A stretch of 64,000 nucleotides of DNA from Coprococcus sp. OM04-5BH. GTDB lineage: Bacteria; Bacillota; Clostridia; Lachnospirales; Lachnospiraceae. The notes below the pieces were generated by a model. It was not told the DNA's origin. It made no database searches and saw only the letters and a program-made list of their open reading frames with translations. Positions within the stretch are counted from its first letter, which is position 1; every line of letters begins with the position of its first letter. Below are positions 37,488-46,457 of the stretch, one piece after another. The position numbers and the translations under genes were made by a program. The stretch lies in NCBI RefSeq assembly GCF_003482105.1, contig NZ_QULM01000003.1, positions 208,054 to 272,053 on the forward strand. The letters run 5' to 3'.

Positions 37488-37516
37488 TTGACAGACGAAA
37501 GCTGCTGTATTATCAT
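37488..37516 (+). promoter_or_regulatory. Promoter of the fluoride riboswitch transcript
   Basis: A consensus TTGACA (37488-37493), exactly 17 bp, TATCAT (37511-37516). Transcription would start near 37523, about 36 nt before the aptamer. Confidence 0.75.
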
Positions 37517-37558
37517 AACAGACGTTGTGCAGACGGATTCTTAAATTAATATAGACCA

Positions 37559-37650
37559 GGGAATGAGGCACTCCCTTGACAAGATTTGTCTAAACCGCCC
37601 GAAATGGCTGATGGCTTCTGCATTTTATGTAGAAGCTGTCGGCTATTTTT
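37559..37650 (+). promoter_or_regulatory. Fluoride riboswitch (crcB motif) with terminator expression platform
   Basis: The core GGGAATGAGGCACTCCC (37559-37575), TAAACCGCCC (37591-37600) and GGCTGATGGCTTCTGC (37606-37621) matches, in order and spacing, the crcB-motif aptamer as in the Thermotoga example (AUGAGGC, AAAC, GCCC, GGCUGAUGGCCUCU). An extra GACA/TGTC hairpin is inserted between the first two blocks. The 3' part of the aptamer (37602-37621) can instead pair with GTAGAAGCTGTCGGCTATT to form a terminator ending in T5 at 37650. Without fluoride the terminator should win; with fluoride the aptamer should permit read-through. The downstream gene is a cation/proton antiporter, a known target class. 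Confidence 0.88.
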
Positions 37651-37681
37651 GTGTCAAGTTTTCAATGGGTTGATGTTCAAT
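37649..37681 (+). repeat. Internally deleted 80-bp leader repeat, copy C
   Basis: The first 15 bp (TTGTGTCAAGTTTTC) and last 17-18 bp (ATGGGTTGATGTTCAAT) of the 80-bp repeat are joined with about 46 bp missing. It starts in the T-run of the riboswitch terminator and ends exactly where recognisable antiporter coding sequence begins. Confidence 0.65.
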
Positions 37682-38580
37682 TTTTGTTATTAATTATTTC
37701 CATACTTGAGGCGGCAATACTAGGAGCTGTTATAGCTGCCGTATCACCGGCAGTTGTAGTGCCTAAGATGATACAGTTAATGGAAGAAGGTTATGGTATG
37801 AATAAGCAGATTCCACAGATAATATTAGCAGGAGCATCGGTGGATGATGTTTTTGTAATTGTACTTTTTACTTCGTTTACAGGGCTTGCCCAGGGAGATC
37901 AGATCTCCATAATGAAGTTTGTGAATATACCAATATCCATAATCGCAGGAATCCTCATAGGAGCAGTAATAGGAATTGCACTGGCCATATTCTTCACAAA
38001 AGTCCATATGAGAGATACCGTTAAGGTTATTATTATACTTTCACTTGCTTTTATTCTTGTTTCCCTTGAAGAGATGATAACTATACCGGTGACATTTGCA
38101 GCGTTGATATCTGTAATGTTCATGGGGATATTTTTAAAAAGAAAAAAGCCAGATACTTCCGCAAGATTATCTGCGAAATTTAATAAACTGTGGGTTATGG
38201 CAGAGATAATATTATTTGTTCTGGTGGGGGCGTCAGTTGACATAACTTTTATATCTAAGGCAGGACTTAAGACGGTGATCCTTATATTTGCAGTGCTGGT
38301 ATTCAGGATGGCAGGCGTGTTTATCTGTATGCTTGGAACAAAGCTTAATGGCAGGGAGAGACTTTTCTGTATGCTGGCATACACTCCAAAGGCAACAGTC
38401 CAGGCGGCCATAGGCGGCGTACCCCTTGCCATGGGACTGGCATGCGGCAATATAGTCCTTACGGTTGCTGTCATAGCCATAGTGATAACTGCACCCCTTG
38501 GGGCATTTATGATAGAACATACCTATAAAAAACTTTTATCTAAAACTGAAAATAATGAAATGCTTTCAAAGAATAATTAA
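37651..38580 (+). pseudogene. CPA-type cation/proton antiporter lacking its N-terminus
   Basis: Membrane antiporter of the KefB/NhaP-like CPA superfamily. The recognisable part starts at ILEAAILGAVIAAVSPAVVVPKM, preserves ILAGASVDDVFVIVLF with the ion-binding Asp pair, and ends with TPKATVQAAIGGVPLAMGLACGNI. From memory, full-length Firmicute homologues are about 400 aa, so roughly the first 100 residues (about three helices) are missing. The open frame begins with GTG inside a repeat remnant and has no ribosome site. The upstream fluoride riboswitch indicates that the intact gene served fluoride/proton stress. Most likely a decaying gene, though an internal start cannot be excluded. Confidence 0.8.
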
Positions 38581-38649
38581 CATGTTGCTCATATTGTGAT
38601 AATATAGTAGATGTTTGTGTGAAGAAATGAACATTATCGGAGAAAGATT

Positions 38650-39606
38650 ATGGTAAAAGTAGATCTTATAACCGGCTTTCTTGGGTCGGGAAAAACAACA
38701 TTTTTAAAGAAATACGCAACATATTTAATGAAAAAAGGCGAGCATATTGGTATCATTGAGAATGACTTCGGAGCGGTCAATGTTGACATGATGCTCTTAA
38801 AGGATCTTGAAGGTGACAAGTGCGAGCTTGAAATGGTGTCCGGTGGTTGTGATTATGACTGTCACAGAAGAAGGTTCAAGACAAAGCTTATTGCCCTTGG
38901 CATGAGTGGTCTTGACAGGGTTATAGTGGAACCATCCGGTATATACGATGTGGAAGAGTTCTTTGATGTACTTTACGAGGAGCCACTTGATAAATGGTAT
39001 ACCATCGGCAATGTGATAACCATTGTAGACGCGGGGCTTGAGGATGATCTGTCCTATCAGTCAGAGTATCTTTTGGCATCACAGCTTGCGGACTGCGGAG
39101 CAGCTGTAGTAAGCAAGGTGGCTGCCCACAGTAAATATGATATTGATAAGACAATAGACCATATAAATAATTCTCTGTCCATGTTCTCCTGTAAGCGTAA
39201 GCTTGGCAGGGAGATTATTATTAAAGACTGGGAACAGTTCACAGACGAGGATTTTGAGCGGATATCCCACTCAGGATATTCCATATGGGATATTGCAAAG
39301 CCTTTGATCGATAAGGAAAAGGATTTCGATTCTGTATTTTATATGAATGTGAAGTTCACTTCCGAAGGTCTTAAGAAATCCATAGACAGGATATTTAATG
39401 ACGAAGCCTGTGGTGATGTGAAGAGGATAAAGGGCTTCATCAAAAATGATGACGGAACCTATGTGGAGATAAATGCCACAAGGGAGAAGTCGGTATTTGT
39501 CCCTATAGCCGATGGTCAGGAAATAATCATTGTAATAGGAGAACACCTAAATAAAGAGAGATTGGACTGTCTGTTGTTGGACAGGGACGTTCAGGTGCAT
39601 GAGTAG
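38650..39606 (+). CDS. CobW-like GTPase with an altered metal motif
   Basis: Third CobW/P47K-type protein in the window, 318 aa. Walker A is TGFLGSGKTTF (8-18), the ENDFGAVNVD switch is intact and EPSGIYD is at about 98. The usual GCxCC motif instead reads GGCDYDCHRRR (65-75), leaving two Cys and a His in a new spacing. The C-terminal domain is shorter than in canonical members and has no His-rich tail. The start has AGAAAG a few bases upstream. Its last codons overlap the next gene by 8 bp, so the two are coupled. Cargo unknown. Confidence 0.85.
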   Translation: MVKVDLITGFLGSGKTTFLKKYATYLMKKGEHIGIIENDFGAVNVDMMLLKDLEGDKCELEMVSGGCDYDCHRRRFKTKLIALGMSGLDRVIVEPSGIYDVEEFFDVLYEEPLDKWYTIGNVITIVDAGLEDDLSYQSEYLLASQLADCGAAVVSKVAAHSKYDIDKTIDHINNSLSMFSCKRKLGREIIIKDWEQFTDEDFERISHSGYSIWDIAKPLIDKEKDFDSVFYMNVKFTSEGLKKSIDRIFNDEACGDVKRIKGFIKNDDGTYVEINATREKSVFVPIADGQEIIIVIGEHLNKERLDCLLLDRDVQVHE

Positions 39607-41194
39607 AAGAGAAAGAAGACCGGATTTCGAGGAAAAGGATAACAGAAAGAAAAGAAAAAAGAATAAAACCGAGAAGATACATGTTGAAGGTGATCGAAGA
39701 AGGATCGCGTCAAGGGTTATCTCCATTATAGCTTCTCTTGTGATGATCCTGGTCATAGTATGGAATACCTACCAGATATTTAACAGTGTTGTGATGTTTG
39801 CCCGGTATGTAAAGGGCGAGCCCATTATGGCAGCAGTCATGGATGTGGCAAGAATCATTATAAGAGTGGGTTGTATAGTGTATGCCGTTGCTATCATAAT
39901 AGAGTCATTTCAGGTGTGGCTGGTACGCCGGGCTGACTGGAAGCAGGCAAAGCACAGAAGACTCAGCAGGAATACGGTGCGCTTTACCTGTGTAGGTGTG
40001 GGAGTGATGCTGTTAAGTCTCGGGGATCTTGTTACCAACTATCTTATGTGCATATGCCTTCTGGCACAGATGGTGCTTGCTATCATGTTCTCTATGCGAA
40101 AGTCACAGAGATTGGCTGTGTGGATACTTACTGTGGTTTATATCGTGGGTATCATTGCTATATTATATATTACTCTCTTTGACAGAAGTACAAGAGAGCC
40201 GCTGTCAGATCAGACCGGTGTAAGCACCGAGTCGGCCAGCAATTCCGTTATGAGCCAGCTGTGGGAGATGTCTGCATATCCGGAGTATTTTCATATGACT
40301 ATGTATGCGAATAATCTCAGACATAATTACGGACTTATAACCGTGCCGGGACTTTTGTACGCTGACTCCATCAATGCAGCAACAAAGCAGGTGGATACAT
40401 GCACCCAGGTTACACCTCAGGGACTTGCCATATCAGACAAATACATTTTCGTAAGCGCCTACTGTCATACAAAAAATCACAAATCCATGATATTTGTAAT
40501 AGACAGGGAGAGCGGAGAATATGTGAAGGAAATAGTGCTTGCCGACAGAACTCATGCCGGAGGACTTGCTTATGATCCTTCCCACAATGTGTTGTGGATA
40601 GCCACTAAGATAAATAAGACTGATGAAAACGGAAATAAAGAACGTGTGGCGGCAGTTGGATGTATAACCCTGGAGGAAATCGAAGATTACGATTTTAAGG
40701 AAACCGGACAGCCTTTAAAATATCACAATGCCTGTGCCACAATGTTTGAGAATACATCATTTATCACCTATTATGACGGATATCTCTATTCAGGCTATTG
40801 GTTTGCCAGCAAGAAGAAGACCAGCCTTATGGCGAAGTTTAAGATCACAGATGACGGCATAAGCCTTGAGAAGCTTCCGGATATGATCGCATCTATTCCG
40901 GGACAGGTTCAGGGAATGATGGTGTATAAGGACAAGGTTATATTTGCAACGTCATACGGAATAGATGAATCGAAACTTAAGATATACAAAAATGGTGACG
41001 ATATACTGAAATTCGACAATAAGATCCTTATAAGGAATATTGAGCTGCCCCAGAAACTGGAGCAGATATATTCGTACGGAGGACGATTGTATCTTTTGTT
41101 TGAATCAGGAAGCTATGCATACAGGCTTACAGCCCCGGTGTGTATGGATCATATTGTATCCATGAATGAGAATACAATAACTGTTACCGAGTAA
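39599..41194 (+). CDS. Uncharacterised polytopic membrane protein with an extracytoplasmic propeller-like domain
   Basis: The 531-aa protein has a basic cytosolic N-terminus (RRERRPDFEEKDNRKKRKKNK split here), about five hydrophobic helices between residues 40 and 200, then a soluble region of about 320 residues. That region shows repeated beta motifs (GLAISDKYIFVSAY, GGLAYDPSHNVLWIATK, YYDGYLYSGYWF, GQVQGMMVYKDKVIFATSYG) typical of beta-propeller/SMP-30-like folds. Family not recognised. It overlaps the CobW-like gene by 8 bp and precedes murT by 20 bp. A surface sensor or ligand-binding role is a guess from topology. Confidence 0.7.
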   Translation: MSRRERRPDFEEKDNRKKRKKNKTEKIHVEGDRRRIASRVISIIASLVMILVIVWNTYQIFNSVVMFARYVKGEPIMAAVMDVARIIIRVGCIVYAVAIIIESFQVWLVRRADWKQAKHRRLSRNTVRFTCVGVGVMLLSLGDLVTNYLMCICLLAQMVLAIMFSMRKSQRLAVWILTVVYIVGIIAILYITLFDRSTREPLSDQTGVSTESASNSVMSQLWEMSAYPEYFHMTMYANNLRHNYGLITVPGLLYADSINAATKQVDTCTQVTPQGLAISDKYIFVSAYCHTKNHKSMIFVIDRESGEYVKEIVLADRTHAGGLAYDPSHNVLWIATKINKTDENGNKERVAAVGCITLEEIEDYDFKETGQPLKYHNACATMFENTSFITYYDGYLYSGYWFASKKKTSLMAKFKITDDGISLEKLPDMIASIPGQVQGMMVYKDKVIFATSYGIDESKLKIYKNGDDILKFDNKILIRNIELPQKLEQIYSYGGRLYLLFESGSYAYRLTAPVCMDHIVSMNENTITVTE

Positions 41195-41214
41195 GAAAAA
41201 GTAGGAGGTGCCTT

Positions 41215-42600
41215 ATGGCCGGAAAAAACTTAAGATTTTATGTAGCATTGTATATGAGTAAACTGGCGCGTACAGCGTTAAGGGTTTTAAAGAGGAATGC
41301 CAGTTACTTTCCCGGAAAGCTTGCCATCAAGATATGCCCCGATTTCCTGGGTAGGATTAACAAGCCTGAGACAATAATAACCGTAACAGGAACAAATGGA
41401 AAGACCACGGTATGCAATATGATACTGGACGCACTGGAAGCCAACGGATATGATGTCTTAAACAACAAGGCGGGGTCAAATATAAATGCCGGCGTTGCCA
41501 GTTCACTGGTAGCAGAAAGCACAATGTCAGGCAAGTGCAGGAAGAAGATAGCAATATTTGAGATAGACGAGAGAAGCTCAAAGCTTATCTATCCCTATAT
41601 CAAGCCGACCTATGCAGTCTGTACAAACCTTTTCAGGGATTCAATACACAGAAATGCAAATCCTGAATTTATATTTAACATAATAAACAGCAGCCTGCCT
41701 GAAAGCTCCCATATGATACTTAATGCGGATGATCTTATAAGCTGTAATCTTGGGGCCGCAAATGACAAGACATATTTCGCCATCGACAGACTCGCCACAG
41801 ACAAGGAAGAGTCGGTGAACCTTATAAATGATGTAAGGATATGTCCTAAGTGCCATAAGCCTCTACATTACAACTATGTGAGATATCACCATATAGGAAA
41901 TGCAAAATGTGAGTTCTGCGGATATGAGTCACCGAAGGCAGACTATCTAGGAAAGCTTGATATGGACAATCAGATACTTAATGTGGTAACACCTTTCGGT
42001 ACCGAGGAGTACCATATGGTGAGCAACAGTATCTTCAATACCTATAATCAGCTTACAGCTATTACAGTGTTAAGAAAGCTGGGACTTTCCTATGAGGCAG
42101 TTAAGAAGTCATTTGCGGATCTTAACATTGTAGAGTCCAGGTATTCCAAGGAAACTGTAAATGGCATTGATGTGGTAACACATATGTCAAAGGGACAGAA
42201 TCCTATTGCCTGCTCATGTGTATTTGACTATGTTAAGGATGAACCGGGAAATAAGGAGATAATACTTATACTTGACGATGTATTTGACAGACAGGGATCT
42301 TCGGAGAATATGACCTGGATATTCGATTGTGATTTTGAATTCTTAAATCAGCCGGATATAACCAACATAATCATAAGCGGTGTAAGATGCAATGATTACA
42401 AGCTTAGACTTCTTATGGCAGGGGTTCCGGAGGAGAAGCTTATGACCACCTCAGACGAGGTGAATTCACCTGAATTGCTTAAGCTTGACGGAACAGACGC
42501 GGTATACATCCTCCATGAGCTTTATGCTGCGAATACGGCAATGAAGGCAAGGGATAAGGCAGTTGCCGTAATAAAAGAAAGGGGTGCAAAGAATGAGTAA
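41215..42600 (+). CDS. murT: MurT-type Mur ligase (lipid II amidation)
   Basis: ATP-dependent subunit of the MurT/GatD complex, which amidates the D-Glu of lipid II. The 461-aa protein has the Mur-ligase central domain with P-loop TGTNGKTTV at about residue 60. An inserted Cys4 zinc ribbon CPKCHKPL...CEFCGYESP at about 210-235 is diagnostic of MurT, and the C-terminal domain is DUF1727. GTAGGAGG precedes the start. It overlaps the GatD-like gene by 8 bp. The zinc site and P-loop are complete, so the ligase half looks functional. Confidence 0.93.
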   Translation: MAGKNLRFYVALYMSKLARTALRVLKRNASYFPGKLAIKICPDFLGRINKPETIITVTGTNGKTTVCNMILDALEANGYDVLNNKAGSNINAGVASSLVAESTMSGKCRKKIAIFEIDERSSKLIYPYIKPTYAVCTNLFRDSIHRNANPEFIFNIINSSLPESSHMILNADDLISCNLGAANDKTYFAIDRLATDKEESVNLINDVRICPKCHKPLHYNYVRYHHIGNAKCEFCGYESPKADYLGKLDMDNQILNVVTPFGTEEYHMVSNSIFNTYNQLTAITVLRKLGLSYEAVKKSFADLNIVESRYSKETVNGIDVVTHMSKGQNPIACSCVFDYVKDEPGNKEIILILDDVFDRQGSSENMTWIFDCDFEFLNQPDITNIIISGVRCNDYKLRLLMAGVPEEKLMTTSDEVNSPELLKLDGTDAVYILHELYAANTAMKARDKAVAVIKERGAKNE

Positions 42601-43315
42601 GAATATAAAGATAGAAGTATTATATGGTGAGTTTGCAAACCTTTTTGGCGAGCTTCAGAATATCAATTACATTAAGGATTGTGTGCCGGAGGCAGAGATT
42701 ATCAATACAAAGCTTCATGATGTGCCTGCATTTGTGTCTGAGGATGTGGACATGGTATATATGGGTGCCATGACAGAGAATCAGCAGGAACTTGTAATAG
42801 AAGCCTTAAAACCTTACAGGGACAAGATAAATGAACTTATTGATAAGGGAACAGTGTTCCTTTTCACAGGAAATGCTCTTGAGATAGTTGAGAAATATAT
42901 TGTTGCCGAGGATGGCAGAAAGATAGAAGCACTGGGTATCTTTGATACATATGCCAAGAGAGATATGATGCACAGATTTAATTCTCTTATCCTTGGGGAG
43001 TTTGAGGGTATAAAGCTTGTGAGCTTCAAGGCACAGTTCTCCAAGTCCTACGGAGACAACAGCAATGATTACTTTTTTGATGTTATAAGAGGGGAGGGGC
43101 TGGGACCTGATACCATGAAGGAGGGCTTAAGGAGAAATAACTTTTTTGCCACATATTCAGTGGGACCGTTCCTTGTGTTAAATCCATTATTTGTAAAATA
43201 TCTCTTGAACCTTATGGGAGTAGAAGATGTCAGGCTGGCATTTGAACCTACCATTATGGCGGCTTATGAGCAGCGTCTTAAGGAGTTCTCGGACGAGAAG
43301 TGCAGATACCAGTAG
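42593..43315 (+). CDS. gatD: GatD-like glutamine amidotransferase lacking its catalytic residues
   Basis: Partner of MurT by position (8-bp overlap) and by overall GatD/CobB-type class I amidotransferase layout, 240 aa. In active GatD the nucleophile elbow reads x-C-G-G-Y/F-Q. Here it is F-T-G-N-A-L (residues 91-96), so Thr92 replaces the Cys. The catalytic His in TYLHGP-type segments is replaced in TYSVGPFL (about 195-202). Glutamine hydrolysis therefore looks impossible by the usual mechanism. The fold may be kept as a structural or ammonia-channelling subunit. I start at the ATG after AAAGGGG; an in-frame GTG lies 9 bp upstream. Confidence 0.82.
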   Translation: MSKNIKIEVLYGEFANLFGELQNINYIKDCVPEAEIINTKLHDVPAFVSEDVDMVYMGAMTENQQELVIEALKPYRDKINELIDKGTVFLFTGNALEIVEKYIVAEDGRKIEALGIFDTYAKRDMMHRFNSLILGEFEGIKLVSFKAQFSKSYGDNSNDYFFDVIRGEGLGPDTMKEGLRRNNFFATYSVGPFLVLNPLFVKYLLNLMGVEDVRLAFEPTIMAAYEQRLKEFSDEKCRYQ

Positions 43316-43422
43316 AACCATGAAAATAAACATGTGAAATGCAAGTTGATGGTTTATAATAGCCGGCCTGTATGTTACAATGAAAGTAATATGTTGTTAG
43401 TGTAAGGAGCAGGACAGAGTAC

Positions 43423-45246
43423 ATGGATATAAGATGGAATAAATCATATAAGCCAAAGAGAAAGTTATATTTGATCAGAACGCTGGCAGCTACAGGATAT
43501 GAAAGCTTCTGTGAGGAGATCGGCTACAACTGGTATGAGAGGCTTGTGGGTGTGTCTGATACCGTTGACAACAGAGCTATGTATTATCTTCCGGAGAAGA
43601 TGTGCGATGATGGGTATTCAAGGATCTGTGGAGGTATTGAGGTTGCATACTCAAGTCAGAATCCGTGCCCTGAGGGGTGTGAGGAGAAGATTATTCCCGG
43701 CTTTGACGTTGTGGATCTTGTGGGCTTCCCGGTGGAGCTTCTGGATGATATACCTAGACTTATAACCAGCGCATATTCTTATGCCAAACTGTATATAGAG
43801 AATGAAAAAGTAAATATTGTTACGGATAATAAGATACCATATATAATCTATATGGAGAATCCTACGGAGCTCAGGGTTGAGATCCCTATATGGTCTGTTA
43901 AGACAAGGATGGAAGAAATGCTTACGGTGGACAGACTTTCAAAGAGGGATCTGTATAACCTTGCCTACAGAGATGGAACCACAGGGTTTTATAACTGGAC
44001 CTGGCTTAAGGAGAAGCTTGAACAGTGTAAATATATAGGATATGACCGCTTCGTATTCGGCAGGTTTGATATAAAGAACTCAAAGGTCATATGTAATGTG
44101 TTTGGCCATGATGAGGAGCTGGCAGTCTACAAGATGATATGCAAGACTCTTACGGAACAGGATTTTATTATTTATTCTGCAAAGTGTGAGAACGATAATT
44201 TTGCAATGATCATGAAATATATGCCGGAGGAAGAGCTGGTTACGAAGATCCATGCAATGTTTGAGAAGATAGGTACACTTCCGTCAAACAAGAAGTTTAA
44301 TATATTCTACAGGTGCGGTCTTGTTGAATACAATGAGGCTGATAATCTGAAGCTTACCATGTCCATGAATGAAATGGCTATCATGGCGCAGGAAAAGGGT
44401 ATAAGAAATAACGAAACGGAGATAATTTATTATACGGAGGAAATGAAGCGTAGCTATATAATGGCACAGCAGTTCAAGGTTGAGCTCCCTAATGCTATTG
44501 AAAATGAGGACCTGGCCGTGTTCCTGCAGCCTAAGTATAATCCTCAGAACGACAAGCTTACCGGTGCGGAAGCCCTTATAAGATGGTTCTATAAGGGAGA
44601 GGATCTTCTTCCGCCTAAGTACTTTGTTCCTCAGTTTGAAGCAGACGGAACCATAGATATTATAGACAGGTATGTACTCCGTCAGGTATGCAGGAAATTT
44701 CAGGAGTGGAAGGTTCTTGGATATCCTCTATATCCTATATCCGTGAACCTGTCAAGACATCAGATAGTACGTCCTGATCTTATATATATCCTGTGTGATA
44801 TCGTAGATGAATACAATGTAGATCACGGACTTATTGATTTTGAAATAACTGAGAGTGCTGAGTTTAATGATATGGATTATCTTATTAAGGTTCTTCATGA
44901 GATTAAGAAGGAGGGCTTTAAGATATCTATGGATGACTTCGGAACAGGATATTCCTGTCTGGGACTTCTTAAGGATATGCCCCTTGATGTACTCAAGATA
45001 GATAAGAGCTTTATTGATGGAATCGCTGTGGGCGATTATAACAACAAAGATATGCTGATGGCAAAGGATATTCTCACTATTGCCAATCATCTTGGCATTA
45101 AGAGTCTGGCGGAGGGTGTTGAGACTTTTGAACAGAAAGAATACCTGAGACAGTGGGGATGTCATTATATTCAGGGATACTTCTACAGTAAGCCTGTTAC
45201 CATTGCCAATTATGAGTATCTCTTGAAACAGAATGTAACTGAATGA
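43423..45246 (+). CDS. EAL-domain c-di-GMP phosphodiesterase with a degenerate GGDEF domain
   Basis: The 607-aa cytosolic protein has an unassigned N-terminal region (1-160), then a GGDEF-like fold from about 170 (RDLYNLAYRDGTTGFYNWTWLKEKL is split here) without a GGDEF signature, then an intact EAL domain at about 355-605. The EAL domain contains EALIRW, the NLSR substrate loop, EITESAEF, MDDFGTGYS, LKIDKSFI and LAEGVET, so the metal and catalytic ligands are present and activity is likely. The degenerate cyclase may be a GTP sensor. Together with the diguanylate cyclase at 52703 it indicates c-di-GMP signalling. Confidence 0.9.
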   Translation: MDIRWNKSYKPKRKLYLIRTLAATGYESFCEEIGYNWYERLVGVSDTVDNRAMYYLPEKMCDDGYSRICGGIEVAYSSQNPCPEGCEEKIIPGFDVVDLVGFPVELLDDIPRLITSAYSYAKLYIENEKVNIVTDNKIPYIIYMENPTELRVEIPIWSVKTRMEEMLTVDRLSKRDLYNLAYRDGTTGFYNWTWLKEKLEQCKYIGYDRFVFGRFDIKNSKVICNVFGHDEELAVYKMICKTLTEQDFIIYSAKCENDNFAMIMKYMPEEELVTKIHAMFEKIGTLPSNKKFNIFYRCGLVEYNEADNLKLTMSMNEMAIMAQEKGIRNNETEIIYYTEEMKRSYIMAQQFKVELPNAIENEDLAVFLQPKYNPQNDKLTGAEALIRWFYKGEDLLPPKYFVPQFEADGTIDIIDRYVLRQVCRKFQEWKVLGYPLYPISVNLSRHQIVRPDLIYILCDIVDEYNVDHGLIDFEITESAEFNDMDYLIKVLHEIKKEGFKISMDDFGTGYSCLGLLKDMPLDVLKIDKSFIDGIAVGDYNNKDMLMAKDILTIANHLGIKSLAEGVETFEQKEYLRQWGCHYIQGYFYSKPVTIANYEYLLKQNVTE

Positions 45247-45306
45247 TCCTGTTTGGGTATATAATGCAGATATATGTGCCGTATTATTGGCATATGAGGT
45301 GATATT

Positions 45307-46173
45307 ATGGATGATAGATATGTTATTGTGACGGATTCTTCCTGTGATCTGTCAAAGGAAATGATACAGGAACTGGAGCTGGCTGTTATACAGCTTGAGG
45401 TGGTGTTCCCTGACGGAACTACCATGGCAAATGATAAGATAGATCCGGTTGAGATCTATAAGAGACTGCGTTCGGGAGAGGATATAAAGACCTCTGCTGT
45501 AAATGTATCAGACGCAGAGGCGGTTATGAGACCGATATTTGAGTCGGGGAAGGATATTTTTTATCTTGGATTTTCCTCATGCTTAAGCAGTACCTTCCAG
45601 AATGTAAGTCTTGCATTAAAAGAACTTTCGGAGGAATTCCCTGATAGAAAATTTGATGCTGTGGATACCCTTGCGGCTTCCATGGGGCAGGGGCTTTTGG
45701 TGTACAAGGCAGCTCTTGCCAGGCGGTCAGGCATGTCTCTTGAGGAAAATGCCAGGTATATTGAGTCTATTAAGCTGAAACTGTGTCATTGGTTTACAGT
45801 TGACGATCTATTTTTCCTGAAGCGTGGTGGGAGAGTGTCCGGAGTTACAGCAGCACTTGGAACCATGTTAAGTATAAAGCCGATACTTCATATGGATGAT
45901 GAGGGACACCTTATAAGTGTAAGTAAGACCAGAGGAAGAAAGGCTTCAGTTGATGAGCTTTTTAAGAAAATGAAAGCCACAGCGGACAACCCGGATGGAC
46001 AGACTATATTCATAAGTCATGGTGATTGTTATGATGATGCCTTGAGACTTAAGGAAATGATAGAGAAGGAGTTTAAGGTTGAACAGATAGCTATTAATTA
46101 TGTAGGTCCTGTAATAGGTTCACATTCCGGACCGGGAACATTAGCATTGTTCTTTATTGGCTCCAAGAGATAG
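45307..46173 (+). CDS. DegV-family fatty-acid binding protein
   Basis: A 288-aa two-domain protein that binds acyl chains; in Firmicutes such proteins feed exogenous fatty acids to the FakA kinase. The signatures are IVTDSSCDLSKEM at the N-terminus, NVSDAEAVMRPI (pocket Ser/Thr equivalent is in TSAVN), FLKRGGRVSG, and a C-terminal GPVIGSHSGPGTLALFF. Its ribosome site is GAGGTGA. It is transcribed after the EAL gene and ends in a strong terminator. No fakA is adjacent. Confidence 0.92.
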   Translation: MDDRYVIVTDSSCDLSKEMIQELELAVIQLEVVFPDGTTMANDKIDPVEIYKRLRSGEDIKTSAVNVSDAEAVMRPIFESGKDIFYLGFSSCLSSTFQNVSLALKELSEEFPDRKFDAVDTLAASMGQGLLVYKAALARRSGMSLEENARYIESIKLKLCHWFTVDDLFFLKRGGRVSGVTAALGTMLSIKPILHMDDEGHLISVSKTRGRKASVDELFKKMKATADNPDGQTIFISHGDCYDDALRLKEMIEKEFKVEQIAINYVGPVIGSHSGPGTLALFFIGSKR

Positions 46174-46200
46174 ATTTGTCCCTAAATAGTGAATAATATG

Positions 46201-46250
46201 ATGCCTCCTAAGCAGACAGTATAATGAAAACTGCTTAGGAGGTATTTTTT
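46201..46250 (+). terminator. Terminator after the DegV gene
   Basis: ATGCCTCCTAAGCAG and CTGCTTAGGAGGTAT form a perfect 15-bp stem with a 15-nt loop, followed by T6. Confidence 0.92.
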
Positions 46251-46336
46251 ATCGTTATAATTATATAATTCAAACAAAAAATATATCATAAATTATAAAA
46301 AATATATAAACTATAAAGAATCATTCTTAATAAGGG

Positions 46337-46365
46337 TTGACAAATTATATTTCCTTATGTAAAAT
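46337..46365 (+). promoter_or_regulatory. Promoter of the rubrerythrin gene
   Basis: TTGACA, 17-bp spacer, TAAAAT, about 95 bp before the start codon, in an AT-rich gap. No PerR-type box was evident. Confidence 0.65.
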
Positions 46366-46457
46366 GACATCATGATAATAAAAAATATCAATAAACAAAA
46401 AAATAAATGATTGCTGACAGAAGGGCAGCAACATAAATTTAAGGAGGAAATAATATT

